This document shows, piece by piece, positions 9,628-18,405 of a DNA stretch of 64,000 nt. Position 1 is the stretch's first letter. Each line of letters opens with the position of its first letter. Origin of the DNA: Pseudalkalibacillus decolorationis (lineage in GTDB: Bacteria > Bacillota > Bacilli > Bacillales > Fictibacillaceae); the NCBI RefSeq assembly GCF_024609785.1, contig NZ_JANHJQ010000006.1, positions 149,847 to 213,846 of the forward strand, written 5' to 3'. The notes below the pieces were generated by a model. That model saw only the letters and a list, made by a program, of their open reading frames with translations, had not been told where the DNA came from and made no database searches. The position numbers were made by a program, and so were the translations under genes.

Positions 9628-9701
9628 AAACAGCGATTATTACGAAGGATCAGATAGAAAAACGATTGAAAATGGAAGACGTTAAAGTTAGCCTTATTTA
9701 A
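9624..9701 (+). pseudogene. N-terminal stub of an ornithine cyclodeaminase-like gene
   Basis: An ATG overlapping the dehydratase stop (ATGA) opens a 25-codon frame, MKTAIITKDQIEKRLKMEDV followed by five residues and a stop. That is the typical opening of ornithine cyclodeaminase/mu-crystallin proteins (about 325 residues). Everything after the first 25 codons is missing, and the epimerase gene starts 31 bases later. The overlapping start suggests an intact gene once sat here, translationally coupled to the dehydratase. Confidence 0.55.
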
Positions 9702-9731
9702 ACGAAAGTGATTTATAAGGAGAATTGGCTG

Positions 9732-10844
9732 ATGAAAATTATCAAGGTGGAAGTATTTGCAATTCGGTTACCGTTAAATGAACCTTTTGTCATCGCCTAT
9801 GATCATTATGAGGACATGCCAACAATAGTAACGAAAGTAGTAACGGACAATGGTTTAGTCGGTTGGGGTGAAGCAGTTCCTGACCAACATGTTACAGGGG
9901 AAACATGGGAATCTACATTTCAAGTGATTCAACATGAATTATCTCCTTTAATCATTAACGAAAGTCCTTTTTCGATTGATCTCATTCATAAAAAAATGAA
10001 TGAAAAAATCTTTGGTGCTCCATCCGCTAAAGCAGCCATTGACATTGCTTTGTACGACCTGATGGGGAAGGAATCACGTCAGCCTATTTATCAATTAATC
10101 GGCGGCAAATCCCATTCCAGACTAAATGTACCGCGTGTCATCAGTATGAAAACACCAGGAGAAATGGCGGATGATGCCAACGTGGCTGTTGAAGCAGGTT
10201 GCGAGAATATTAAAATAAAGGTCGGAAGCGATCCATTCGAAGATATCAAACGGATTAAAGCAGTCCGGGAGGCTATTTCAGATAGTGTAAGACTGAGGGT
10301 GGATGCGAATCAAGGTTGGAGTCGAACCGATGCACTAATCGTGATCGAAAACACGAAAGATTGTTTGGTAGAATGGTATGAACAACCGGTTGAAGCGGGT
10401 GATTTGCTCTCTTTACAAGAAATCAGGGCCGCTTCCAAAGTGAAAATCATGGTCGATGAAGGAGTGCATAACAGCCATGATTTGTTAAAAGTCATACAAA
10501 TACGTGCAGCAGACCTACTTAATATCAAGATTATGAAAAGTGGAGGCATATACCCAGCCTTAGCATTGGCGAACATAGCAGAAGCAGCTGGGATGCCATG
10601 TCAGGTCGGGTCAATGGTAGAGTCTGCGATTGCTACGATGGCTGGCGCTCATCTTTCCATATCAAGATCGATCATTCAGTCGAATGAGATGGTCGGGCCT
10701 CTTATGTTTTCAAAAGATATAGGATCCACTCGTTACGCTAATTACGTTTTAGAGGTTGAAGAGACAGCAGGTTTAGGTGTAGAGGTAGATGAATCACTTA
10801 TTAAAGAATTTACGAACAATTATTGTTTAATAGAAAATGTATAG
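9732..10844 (+). CDS. Enolase-superfamily dipeptide epimerase-like protein
   Basis: This 370-residue protein has the muconate lactonising/mandelate racemase layout: an N-terminal capping domain (residues 1-125) and a TIM barrel with the KxK motif KIKVG (K161, K163), metal ligands in DANQGW (D about 191), EQPV and VDEG, and the second catalytic lysine in IKIMKSGG. Lysines on both barrel faces are the L-Ala-D/L-Glu epimerase type, which racemises a residue within a dipeptide or N-acyl amino acid. The ATG at 9732 follows AAGGAG. N-succinyl or N-acyl amino acid racemase activity is equally possible next to an M20 amidohydrolase. Confidence 0.85.
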   Translation: MKIIKVEVFAIRLPLNEPFVIAYDHYEDMPTIVTKVVTDNGLVGWGEAVPDQHVTGETWESTFQVIQHELSPLIINESPFSIDLIHKKMNEKIFGAPSAKAAIDIALYDLMGKESRQPIYQLIGGKSHSRLNVPRVISMKTPGEMADDANVAVEAGCENIKIKVGSDPFEDIKRIKAVREAISDSVRLRVDANQGWSRTDALIVIENTKDCLVEWYEQPVEAGDLLSLQEIRAASKVKIMVDEGVHNSHDLLKVIQIRAADLLNIKIMKSGGIYPALALANIAEAAGMPCQVGSMVESAIATMAGAHLSISRSIIQSNEMVGPLMFSKDIGSTRYANYVLEVEETAGLGVEVDESLIKEFTNNYCLIENV

Positions 10845-10858
10845 GAAGGGGAATTTAT

Positions 10859-12004
10859 ATGGAAATCAAACACTTTGCGATTGAAGAATGGATGAACGCC
10901 TATGAGCACGATGCAATTTATAACATGGCGGAAACGTGTGTAGATTCGTTAACGGTAAATGAGTTAGTCTCGATCAACGGGGATGATCCTGAGCAATTTT
11001 TAAGATCACTCCTTAACAAAAAACTAACTTATGGACATATTGAAGGTTCACCTGACTTTAAAGAACAAGTTGCGAAGCTTTATAAGAACATGTCACCGGA
11101 AAATGTGTTGGAAATGAATGGAGCAATAGGGGCAAATTTTCTAGTATTGTATTCCCTTATCAAACCCGGTGATGAAGTAATCTGTGTTCAACCGACATAC
11201 CAACAGCTATATTCAGTTCCAGAGTCGTTTGGCGCTGAAGTTAAACTTCTAAAGTTAAAGCCGGAAAACGGTTACCTGCCTGATTTAGAGGAGTTGACAT
11301 CTCTCGTCACCGACAAAACGAAATTAATTATCATTAATAATCCGAATAATCCTTCAGGAGCATTAATGGGGGAGGACTTTTTGCGAAAAATCGCCGATAT
11401 CGCAAACTCCGCCGATGCTTATGTTTTATGTGATGAGGTATATAGAGGGCTTGTTCAAGACCCGGATCAGTTTGTCCCTTCAATGGCTGACCTTTACGAA
11501 AAAGGGATCAGCACTGGCAGTATGTCAAAGGCACTTTCTCTAGCCGGATTGAGATTAGGATGGATCGTCGGACCGAAAGAAGTAATTGCGGAATGCATAA
11601 AGCATCGTGATTATACAACAATTAGCTGCGGAATGATCGATGATATTTTGGCTGTGCACGCATTAAAGAACTACGACAAAATCATGGAGCGGAACCTTGA
11701 AATCATTAGAAAAAACGCTAAAATTCTTGATGACTGGGTCGAACAAGAACAAGCTATCAGTTATGTAAAACCCCAAGCCGGAACGACCGCGATTTTAAAC
11801 TATGATTTTGATATAACATCAGAGGAATTTTGTTTAGGATTATTTAAAAAGAATGGCGCCTTTTTAGCTCCTGGCATTTGCTTCGATCTAGAGGGAACAG
11901 TAAGAATTGGCTATGCATGTGATTCTCAAGTGTTAATAGAAGGTCTAGCGAAAGTATCTGAATATATTGAGGAATTAGTATCTGAACGGCTGAAACTCGT
12001 TTAA
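10859..12004 (+). CDS. Class I/II PLP-dependent aminotransferase
   Basis: This 381-residue fold-I aminotransferase has NNPNNPSGALM (carboxylate/cofactor contacts), the aspartate strand VLCDEVYRG and the Schiff-base lysine in GSMSKALSLAGLRLGW, then the C-terminal arginine region GTVRIGYAC. GGAAGGGG precedes the ATG at 10859; an in-frame ATG further up lies inside the epimerase gene. It is the last gene of the sigma-54 operon and is followed by a terminator at 12146. The 111-base 3' tail of this gene is duplicated at 38666-38776. It may act as an amino acid-2-oxo acid aminotransferase or a beta-lyase; the sequence does not decide. Confidence 0.87.
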   Translation: MEIKHFAIEEWMNAYEHDAIYNMAETCVDSLTVNELVSINGDDPEQFLRSLLNKKLTYGHIEGSPDFKEQVAKLYKNMSPENVLEMNGAIGANFLVLYSLIKPGDEVICVQPTYQQLYSVPESFGAEVKLLKLKPENGYLPDLEELTSLVTDKTKLIIINNPNNPSGALMGEDFLRKIADIANSADAYVLCDEVYRGLVQDPDQFVPSMADLYEKGISTGSMSKALSLAGLRLGWIVGPKEVIAECIKHRDYTTISCGMIDDILAVHALKNYDKIMERNLEIIRKNAKILDDWVEQEQAISYVKPQAGTTAILNYDFDITSEEFCLGLFKKNGAFLAPGICFDLEGTVRIGYACDSQVLIEGLAKVSEYIEELVSERLKLV

Positions 12005-12474
12005 ATAAGGGATCATACTATCAAGCCAACTGTAAATGGAAATGGAAAAACCTTTTATTGGTTAGTGAATTTGTATCCTATTGAGCAATGAACGCTCCAA
12101 ATACAGGAAAAGATGTTATAAGAACGCTTGGTGAATTCAAATAAGGTGCCTTAGTCAATGGATACTTTGAATAAGGCACTTTTTTTGCACGTTAAGAAAG
12201 TATAAAAATACTTTCTATAGTATAAGCGCAACTAAGGCTCAGCCGGTGCCAAAGGCTTGACTTTGCCAAGTTTTCTTTATTCTTTATGTGGCCACGTCGC
12301 GTCTTACTTTTTTAATACGCTATTTATCGACCCATTATTTTTTAAAGATCTTGTAGGGATAATGCTTTCCACTTCAATTATAAAATATGGTAAGATTATT
12401 ATCGATGAATTTTTGGAATATTGATTTTTGGTGTATATACATTGTAGTTAATGAACTGTAGGAGGAGCTTTATT
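12005..12474. other. Intergenic region between operon end and lacI-type gene
   Basis: Besides the terminator at 12146-12186 I see no gene. Short frames before the terminator read like degraded coding sequence (for example MNAPNTGKDVIRTLGEFK at about 12087-12140) but match nothing I know. The promoter of the LacI regulator should lie in the AT-rich stretch 12370-12460. Confidence 0.35.
12146..12186 (+). terminator. Rho-independent terminator of the sigma-54 operon
   Basis: GTGCCTTA (12146-12153) pairs with TAAGGCAC (12172-12179), followed by a run of seven T. It lies 142 bases after the last gene's stop. Confidence 0.85.
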
Positions 12475-13446
12475 GTGAAACCGAAAATTGAGGACGTTGC
12501 CAAAGTTGCTGGTGTTTCACCAACAACTGTTTCAAGGGTTTTAAACAACCGTGGGTATATAGGTGAAAAGACGAGAAAAAAAGTTCATAAAGCCATGGAG
12601 CAATTAAATTACTTTCCAAATGAAGTTGCTCGATCACTGTTCATAAAAAAAACGTTTTTAATTGGTCTTATTTTTCCAACGACAAGTAATCCATTTTATG
12701 GGCAGCTTATTTTTCATTTAGAAAATATTGCTGCGTCTCAAGGGTACAAGGTGTTGTTATGTAATAGTCAAGGGCGAGAGGATAAAGAGAAAAATTATTT
12801 AAAAATGCTTCAAAGAAATCAGGTAGATGGAATAATAGCAGGTGCTCATAATAAAGGCATTGAAGAATATGAGATACCCAATTTACCAGTTGTAGGGGTT
12901 GATCGCTATTTATCTAATAAAATTCCTGTGGTTTCTAGCGACAATTACCTTGGAGGAAAACAAGCTACACAATTGCTAATTGATAAAGGCTGTAAAAATA
13001 TCATTCACATTAATGGACCGATCTCTTTAGAGACTCCAGCAAATTTGAGAAGAAAAGCTTATGAGGATGTAATGAGGGCGAATCAATTAACTCCTCTTAC
13101 ATATGAAATAGATGATCACTTTACAATAATAAAACAACTATTCGAAGAAAACCCACAAGTGGAAGGTATTTTTGCAAGTGATGATTTAATTGCTTCACGT
13201 GTAATGAGAGAAGCTAAAGATAGGAATATCAACATTCCGACAGATCTAAAAGTAGTAGGGTATGATGGTACAGAGACCACTCGGTTATTATTACCTGAGT
13301 TAAGTACTGTGCAGCAACCCATAAAAGAAATTGCAGAAAAAGCGATTGAACTCCTAGTGAAACAAATGGATGATAAAGATGATGATATTCAACTAGAAAC
13401 CATACTACCTGGAAAATTAATTGAAGGTGAGACCACTGGGGATTAG
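12475..13446 (+). CDS. LacI-family transcriptional repressor (fructoside/sucrose operon)
   Basis: This 323-residue protein has the LacI DNA-binding head at residues 1-55 (IEDVAKVAGVSPTTVSRVLN, hinge YFPNEVARSL) and a periplasmic-binding-like effector domain (LIGLIFPTTSNPFYG, VDGIIAG, VVGYDGTETT, TVQQPIKEIAEKA). The GTG start at 12475 sits 8 bases after AGGAGGAG. It is followed by its own convergent-free target operon (ABC importer and GH32 enzyme). A perfect palindrome of the LacI type, CAACCGGTTG at its core, overlaps the promoter before the binding-protein gene. The inducer is probably sucrose or a fructo-oligosaccharide, inferred from the GH32 gene. Confidence 0.92.
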   Translation: MKPKIEDVAKVAGVSPTTVSRVLNNRGYIGEKTRKKVHKAMEQLNYFPNEVARSLFIKKTFLIGLIFPTTSNPFYGQLIFHLENIAASQGYKVLLCNSQGREDKEKNYLKMLQRNQVDGIIAGAHNKGIEEYEIPNLPVVGVDRYLSNKIPVVSSDNYLGGKQATQLLIDKGCKNIIHINGPISLETPANLRRKAYEDVMRANQLTPLTYEIDDHFTIIKQLFEENPQVEGIFASDDLIASRVMREAKDRNINIPTDLKVVGYDGTETTRLLLPELSTVQQPIKEIAEKAIELLVKQMDDKDDDIQLETILPGKLIEGETTGD

Positions 13447-13499
13447 GTAATAATTCACAGCAATTTTACACAAATATAAAAAATCAAAATTTTTTGAAA

Positions 13500-13543
13500 T
13501 TATATGTCAACCGGTTGACATATAAAACCGGTTGATATATGAT
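13500..13543 (+). promoter_or_regulatory. Sigma-A promoter overlaid with LacI-type operators
   Basis: TTGACA (13515-13520), a 17-base spacer and TATGAT (13538-13543) form a near-consensus promoter. A perfect 26-bp palindrome (13500-13525, core GTCAACCGGTTGAC) covers the -35. A second partial site (AAACCGGTTGAT) is centred 17 bases on, in the spacer. The central CCGG is the LacI/CcpA-family operator hallmark, so repressor binding would block RNA polymerase directly. Confidence 0.9.
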
Positions 13544-13675
13544 TTTTCGTAAGCAGTTACATAACCAATAAGAAGTATACCTGCAAGTGGGAAGCGGGAT
13601 TCATTACTGGTTGTATTGTTATCTTTTCAGGGGAATTTTGAGAACTATTCACTTATAAAGGAGGAGAAAGGTAAA

Positions 13676-14959
13676 ATGAAAAAGTTTATGATTTTAATTG
13701 TTTGTTCTTTCTTGGTCATGATAACTACAGCTTGTAGCGGGGAGAAAGCATCCAGTGATAATAAAAATGAAGTGTCGCTATGGGTTCATACTTCTAAAGA
13801 AACTGCAGAAGGTAAAGCTATGCAAAAAATTATAGACCGATTTAATCAAGAATATGAAGGAAAGTACTCAGCAAACATTGAGTTTATTCCAAGAAGTGGT
13901 AGTGGCGGCGGATATGAGGATAAGATTAACGCTGCATTGACAACCGATACGTTACCAGATGTCTTTACTTTGGATGGACCTAACACTGCGGCGTACGCGG
14001 AATCAGGAATGATAGCACCAATCGATGATTATATAAGCAATAAAGATGATTTATTGCCTAGTATTATCCAACAAGGGACATATGATGGGAAATTGTATGC
14101 AGTTGGATATTCAGAATCTGGTGTAGGTGTCTTTTATAACAAACAAATGTTAAAAGATGCAGGTATTGACTTGTCTACTTTACCAACAGTTGATGACCCA
14201 TGGGATTGGAACCAATTTATGGAGTTATGTGAGACATTAGTTAATACCTATGATGTACCTGCGATAGACATGGGCTTGAATGATAAAAGTGAATGGTTAA
14301 TGTATGCGTTCTCACCTTTTTTATGGTCTCAGGGAGGTAACATAGTCAATGAAGATGGGACCAAAGCAACAGGGGTTTTCAATGATGAGGACAGCGTAAA
14401 AACAATGAATTTCATTCAAGATATGGTCGAAAAAGGGTATACCACGAAGACCCCCGTTGAAAAGGCATTTCAAACTGGTAAATACCCAATGAAATTTACT
14501 GGTTCATGGACCATTGCAGAAATGGAGAGCAGCTATCCAGATGTGGAATATGGAATTATGCCGTACCCAACCTCCCCTGATACAAATAAGCTAGTTTCAC
14601 CGTCAGGATCATGGCAATATGCAATGTCGGCTACAACGGACAAGAAGGAAGCAGCTGGTGCATTGATTGATTTTATGACATCCACAGAATCTCTTACGGA
14701 AATCACTTTAGCAAACTCTGTACTTCCTGCAGCTTATTCAGTAGTAGAAGAAGTAAAAGATAAGGTTTCCCCTCAAATGAATGTTCTAATTAAGCAAAAC
14801 ACTAAAACAGGGCATGCCAGACCAGTTTTACCTGAATACCCTCAAGTTAGCAGGACTTTTCAACAAACGATCAGCAATGTAACATATTACGAAAAAAATA
14901 ATGATATACAAAAATTACTAGATCAAAAGGCTGCACAAATGGATAAAGCTTTAAAATAA
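13676..14959 (+). CDS. Sugar ABC transporter substrate-binding lipoprotein
   Basis: This 427-residue family-1 extracellular solute-binding protein has a lipoprotein signal peptide of 19 residues with lipobox ITTAC (C20). The mature protein shows the usual pattern: SLWVHTSKETAEGKAM, DVFTLDGPNTAAYAESG and GSWTIAEM before the C-terminal lobe. The ATG at 13676 follows AAAGGAGGAG; an upstream in-frame start lies before the ribosome binding site. Lipid-anchored outside the membrane, it delivers sugar to the permeases at 15022 and 15900. Context with GH32 suggests fructo-oligosaccharides or sucrose. Confidence 0.92.
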   Translation: MKKFMILIVCSFLVMITTACSGEKASSDNKNEVSLWVHTSKETAEGKAMQKIIDRFNQEYEGKYSANIEFIPRSGSGGGYEDKINAALTTDTLPDVFTLDGPNTAAYAESGMIAPIDDYISNKDDLLPSIIQQGTYDGKLYAVGYSESGVGVFYNKQMLKDAGIDLSTLPTVDDPWDWNQFMELCETLVNTYDVPAIDMGLNDKSEWLMYAFSPFLWSQGGNIVNEDGTKATGVFNDEDSVKTMNFIQDMVEKGYTTKTPVEKAFQTGKYPMKFTGSWTIAEMESSYPDVEYGIMPYPTSPDTNKLVSPSGSWQYAMSATTDKKEAAGALIDFMTSTESLTEITLANSVLPAAYSVVEEVKDKVSPQMNVLIKQNTKTGHARPVLPEYPQVSRTFQQTISNVTYYEKNNDIQKLLDQKAAQMDKALK

Positions 14960-14968
14960 AAGACGGGT

Positions 14969-15004
14969 AATCCGGCTTGGAGCATTTCCAAGTCGGATTC
15001 TTTT
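14969..15004 (+). terminator. Intercistronic hairpin between binding protein and permease
   Basis: AATCCGGCTTGGA (14969-14981) pairs with TCCAAGTCGGATT (14987-14999), one G-U-type mismatch, loop 5, then CTTTT. Its place right after the binding-protein gene fits a partial terminator or mRNA-protecting hairpin giving more binding protein than permease. Confidence 0.75.
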
Positions 15005-15021
15005 AAAAGGAGTTTTCACGG

Positions 15022-15900
15022 ATGAAGAATATAAATGTAAGGGAGAGCATAGCAGCGTACTCATTTTTATCACCGGCCTTGATACTTTTAGGACTTTTTT
15101 TGCTTTTACCTGTCTTGATGGCCATTTATTATGCATTCACAGACTATTATTTATTAACGCCGGATAATAGACAATTTGTTGGCTTGGAAAATTTTATTGC
15201 CATTATTAAAGATCCAATCTTTTTACAAAGTTTAAAGAATGTTGCCCTATTTGTTGTATGTGTGATCCCTGTACAAATAGGCTCAGCTCTTGGGTTGGCT
15301 TTATTGATTAATAAACAAAGAAGAGGAAATTTGTTTTTCAAAGTAGCCTTTTTCGCTCCAGTAGTTCTATCTTTAGTCGTTATTTCTGTTCTTTGGTTAT
15401 ACCTGCTGAATCCATCAGAAGGATTAATCAACGTCATCTTAGAGCGAGTTGGAATAAATCCACAGCCGTTCTTGACAAGTCCCGATCAAGCGATTTATAC
15501 CATTGTTTTTGTGTCCGCTTGGCAAGGTGCAGGGTATCAGATGTTAATATTTCTGGCTGGACTTCAAAACATACCTTCCAGTGTGTATGAGGCTAGTAAA
15601 ATGGATGGCGCAAACAAATGGCAAAATTTTATTCATATTACATTGCCATTATTAAAACCTACATCCATTTTAATTATGATTACAACACTGATTGCTGCTT
15701 TTAAATTGATTATACAGCCAATGGTCATGACGCAAGGTGGACCAATGAATTCTACAATGACTCCTGTTTACTATATCTACCAAACTGGATTTTCAGATCG
15801 GCTGATTGGTTACGCAAGTGCTATGACAGTTGTTTTTGGAATACTGATTGGGATTGTGACATTCATACAAAGCAAAGTATCAAGGGAGGATGATTCATAA
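15022..15900 (+). CDS. ABC sugar permease, MalF/UgpA type
   Basis: This 292-residue inner-membrane subunit has six predicted helices, the first at residues 15-40 (LSPALILLGLFLLLPVLMAIYYAF). The EAA loop that docks the ATPase is visible as EASKMDGANKWQNFIHITLP (about residues 191-210). The start ATG has AAAGGAG 9 bases upstream. Its stop TAATG overlaps the next permease start by one base, showing coupled translation. No ATP-binding subunit is encoded nearby, so a shared MsmK/MsmX-type ATPase encoded elsewhere must energise it. Confidence 0.92.
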   Translation: MKNINVRESIAAYSFLSPALILLGLFLLLPVLMAIYYAFTDYYLLTPDNRQFVGLENFIAIIKDPIFLQSLKNVALFVVCVIPVQIGSALGLALLINKQRRGNLFFKVAFFAPVVLSLVVISVLWLYLLNPSEGLINVILERVGINPQPFLTSPDQAIYTIVFVSAWQGAGYQMLIFLAGLQNIPSSVYEASKMDGANKWQNFIHITLPLLKPTSILIMITTLIAAFKLIIQPMVMTQGGPMNSTMTPVYYIYQTGFSDRLIGYASAMTVVFGILIGIVTFIQSKVSREDDS

Positions 15901-16742
15901 TGAGTAGAAAATTTAAAAAAGTAGTAGAATATACATTTTTGATTTTATTAGCATGTATTTTTATCTTCCCTTTGATATGGATGGTAGCCTCCTCGATGAA
16001 ACCTGAAGCAAATATCCCTGTTGATATGGGCAGTATCCAATCCCTGCTTCCATCCATCGTTCCTTCTGAATGGTTTCAAACCTATCAAGAGTTATTTTCC
16101 AGGTTTGATGTTTTTCAATATATATTCAATAGTGTTACCTATGCAATAGTGGTCACATTAGGGTCTATTGTTGTTAATGCCATGGCGGGATATGCCTTTT
16201 CTAAATTTGATTTTATTGGAAAAAAGGTGCTGTTTGGACTATTAATAGCGTTGTTGATTGTGCCGGCAGAAACATTAATTATTACTCAATTTACGGTTGC
16301 GCATGATTTAGGAATATTGAACACAAGGTTAGCAGTAATATTACCGATGATTGCAAATATGTTCTTCATTTATCTATTTAGAAACTTTTTTAAAGCCATA
16401 CCAGATGAAATCATTGAGTCTGTTAAACTAGATGGCGCCAATTACTGGACTATATTTTGGAAAATCATATTACCAATGTCCAAACCTGCTATTGCGACGG
16501 TTGGGACATTATCATTTATCTTAAGTTGGAATGACTACTTGTGGCCTTTAATGGTGTTGACAGATTCAGAAAAGTTTCCTCTTCAAGTAGCTATTACGAA
16601 CATAAATACAACCCCTCCTGTTTATACGAATCAGGTAATGGCGATTCTTACGATATCCACGATACCATTAATCATCGTCTATATCGTGGCGCAAAAGTAT
16701 TTACTCCAGGGACTTGGCGGGTCTGGAACAGGGATTAAATAA
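15900..16742 (+). CDS. ABC sugar permease, MalG/UgpE type
   Basis: This 280-residue partner permease has six helices and the EAA loop ESVKLDGANYWTIFWKIILP (about residues 172-191). The ATG overlaps the TAA of the preceding permease. The C-terminus QKYLLQGLGGSGTGIK is the conserved tail of this subfamily (LLxGLTxGAVKG-like). It forms the transmembrane pore with the product of 15022-15900. Confidence 0.92.
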   Translation: MSRKFKKVVEYTFLILLACIFIFPLIWMVASSMKPEANIPVDMGSIQSLLPSIVPSEWFQTYQELFSRFDVFQYIFNSVTYAIVVTLGSIVVNAMAGYAFSKFDFIGKKVLFGLLIALLIVPAETLIITQFTVAHDLGILNTRLAVILPMIANMFFIYLFRNFFKAIPDEIIESVKLDGANYWTIFWKIILPMSKPAIATVGTLSFILSWNDYLWPLMVLTDSEKFPLQVAITNINTTPPVYTNQVMAILTISTIPLIIVYIVAQKYLLQGLGGSGTGIK

Positions 16743-16815
16743 AGATACTTTGAAATTAGAAGTAACAAAAAAGTCATACAGGATATGATTGATATACAAA
16801 TGGAGGATCACTAAA

Positions 16816-18270
16816 ATGACAATCAATTTTTTACAAAAATACAAACCACATTTACACTTTGCACCTAAAAAAAATTGGATGAACGATCCGAATGGCTTAG
16901 TATATTTTGAAGGTGAATATCACCTTTTTTACCAATATAATCCCTACGACAGTATATGGGGACCTATGCATTGGGGACATGCTGTCAGTAAAGACATGAT
17001 CAAATGGTCGGAACTGGATATCGCGTTATACCCAGATGAACATGGCACCATTTTTTCCGGAAGTGCAGTTGTCGACTGGCATAATTCTACTGGTCTTTTC
17101 CCAGATAAGCCAGGTATAGTGTCAATCTTTACCCAACAGTTAGAAGGCAGTGAGAAAATACCACCGAAACAATCACAGAGTTTAGCTTATAGTCACGACA
17201 ATGGCAGGACTTGGAGTAAGTATCAAGGAAATCCTGTACTTGAACATGAAAGCAAAATCGACTTTAGAGATCCTAAAGTGTTCTGGCACAAGGGAACCAA
17301 TAAATGGGTTATGGTATTAGCTACAGGTCAAACCATTTCGATTTATTCTTCACAGAATCTAATAGATTGGGAGTTTGAAAGCGAGTTCGGAGATCATATT
17401 GGTGTTCATGATGGCGTGTGGGAATGCCCAGATTTATTTCAATTAAAGGTAGAAAACAGTGAAGAAACAAAATGGGTTTTATTTGTAAGCATTGGAGATA
17501 ACCCTCAATTTGACGCAGGTTCCCGGACGCAGTACTTTATTGGGAGCTTTGATGGTTCTCAATTTACGGCAGGTGATGAATCAAATGACTGGTTGGACTT
17601 TGGAAAAGATAATTATGCTGGAGTCAGCTTTTCTGATATTCCTGAAAAAGATGGGAGACGCATTTACTTGGGGTGGATGAGTAACTGGCGATATGCAAAT
17701 CAAGTTCCAACAGAAGGATGGCGAGGTCAAATGACACTGCCAAGGGAACTATCCCTGCGGAAAAATGGAGAGGTATATAAAGTCATTCAAAAACCAGTAA
17801 AGGAACTAGATTCCTATTTTTCTAATAAGGAAGACATTAACGATGTAATCGGGAGTGGAGATGGATTAAAAGAAGTTAAGATTAATAAATCTTATTTGGA
17901 TTGGGTCTTAAATGTTGAAAGGATTGATGCAACAAAATTTGGCATCATCCTCCACCATACTGAAGAACATTTTACGAGAATAACGTTTGATTCAACTGAG
18001 AATGTGGTGATCTTAGATCGTAAAAGCTCTGGGATAATTGATTTTTCGGAAAACTTTTCAAATATACAAGCAGTGAAAATGGACAATGTCAACAACATAC
18101 AACTACATATGGTTATTGATTCTTCTTCCATAGAACTATTTGTAAATGAAGGGGAATATGCAATAACAAGTTTAATCTACCCAGATAAAGCATGTGAAAA
18201 CATTTCAATATTTGCAGTAAATGGAAAAGTTAAAGTTAGCAATAGCCACATGTCGACTCCTGTTAAATAG
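16816..18270 (+). CDS. Glycoside hydrolase family 32 beta-fructofuranosidase
   Basis: This 484-residue enzyme has a five-bladed propeller domain followed by a C-terminal beta-sandwich (from about residue 350). The three catalytic motifs are present: nucleophile D24 in WMNDPNG, the transition-state stabiliser D152 in FRDPK and the acid/base E203 in WECPDLF. There is no signal peptide, so it is cytosolic and acts on imported sugar. The start follows GGAGG. Paired with an ABC importer rather than a PTS, the substrate is probably unphosphorylated sucrose or short fructans, although sucrose-6-phosphate hydrolases share the fold. Confidence 0.93.
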   Translation: MTINFLQKYKPHLHFAPKKNWMNDPNGLVYFEGEYHLFYQYNPYDSIWGPMHWGHAVSKDMIKWSELDIALYPDEHGTIFSGSAVVDWHNSTGLFPDKPGIVSIFTQQLEGSEKIPPKQSQSLAYSHDNGRTWSKYQGNPVLEHESKIDFRDPKVFWHKGTNKWVMVLATGQTISIYSSQNLIDWEFESEFGDHIGVHDGVWECPDLFQLKVENSEETKWVLFVSIGDNPQFDAGSRTQYFIGSFDGSQFTAGDESNDWLDFGKDNYAGVSFSDIPEKDGRRIYLGWMSNWRYANQVPTEGWRGQMTLPRELSLRKNGEVYKVIQKPVKELDSYFSNKEDINDVIGSGDGLKEVKINKSYLDWVLNVERIDATKFGIILHHTEEHFTRITFDSTENVVILDRKSSGIIDFSENFSNIQAVKMDNVNNIQLHMVIDSSSIELFVNEGEYAITSLIYPDKACENISIFAVNGKVKVSNSHMSTPVK

Positions 18271-18333
18271 AATAAGCAGGGCCCACAGTAAGAATTAAAC
18301 TAATGGTTGTTTTAAACAATGAGATAAAAGGGT

Positions 18334-18393
18334 GGGGAGGGTGATATGTTACTTTTATTTGAAAAAAGTGACTGCATTTCCCTCCCTTTTTTT
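18334..18393 (+). terminator. Terminator of the fructoside operon
   Basis: GGGAGGG (18335-18341) pairs with CCCTCCC (18380-18386), followed by seven T. The loop is long (38 bases) and has minor internal pairing (ACTTTT/AAAAGT). Confidence 0.75.
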
Positions 18394-18405
18394 AAAGGAA
18401 AGAAA

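Noticed and set aside
4522..12004. Ectoine/hydroxyectoine degradation operon (doe/eut)
   Set aside because: A class III aminotransferase, a dehydratase and a cyclodeaminase stub recall it, but the ectoine hydrolase (M24) and the deacetylase of that pathway are absent and YfcC is not an ectoine carrier.
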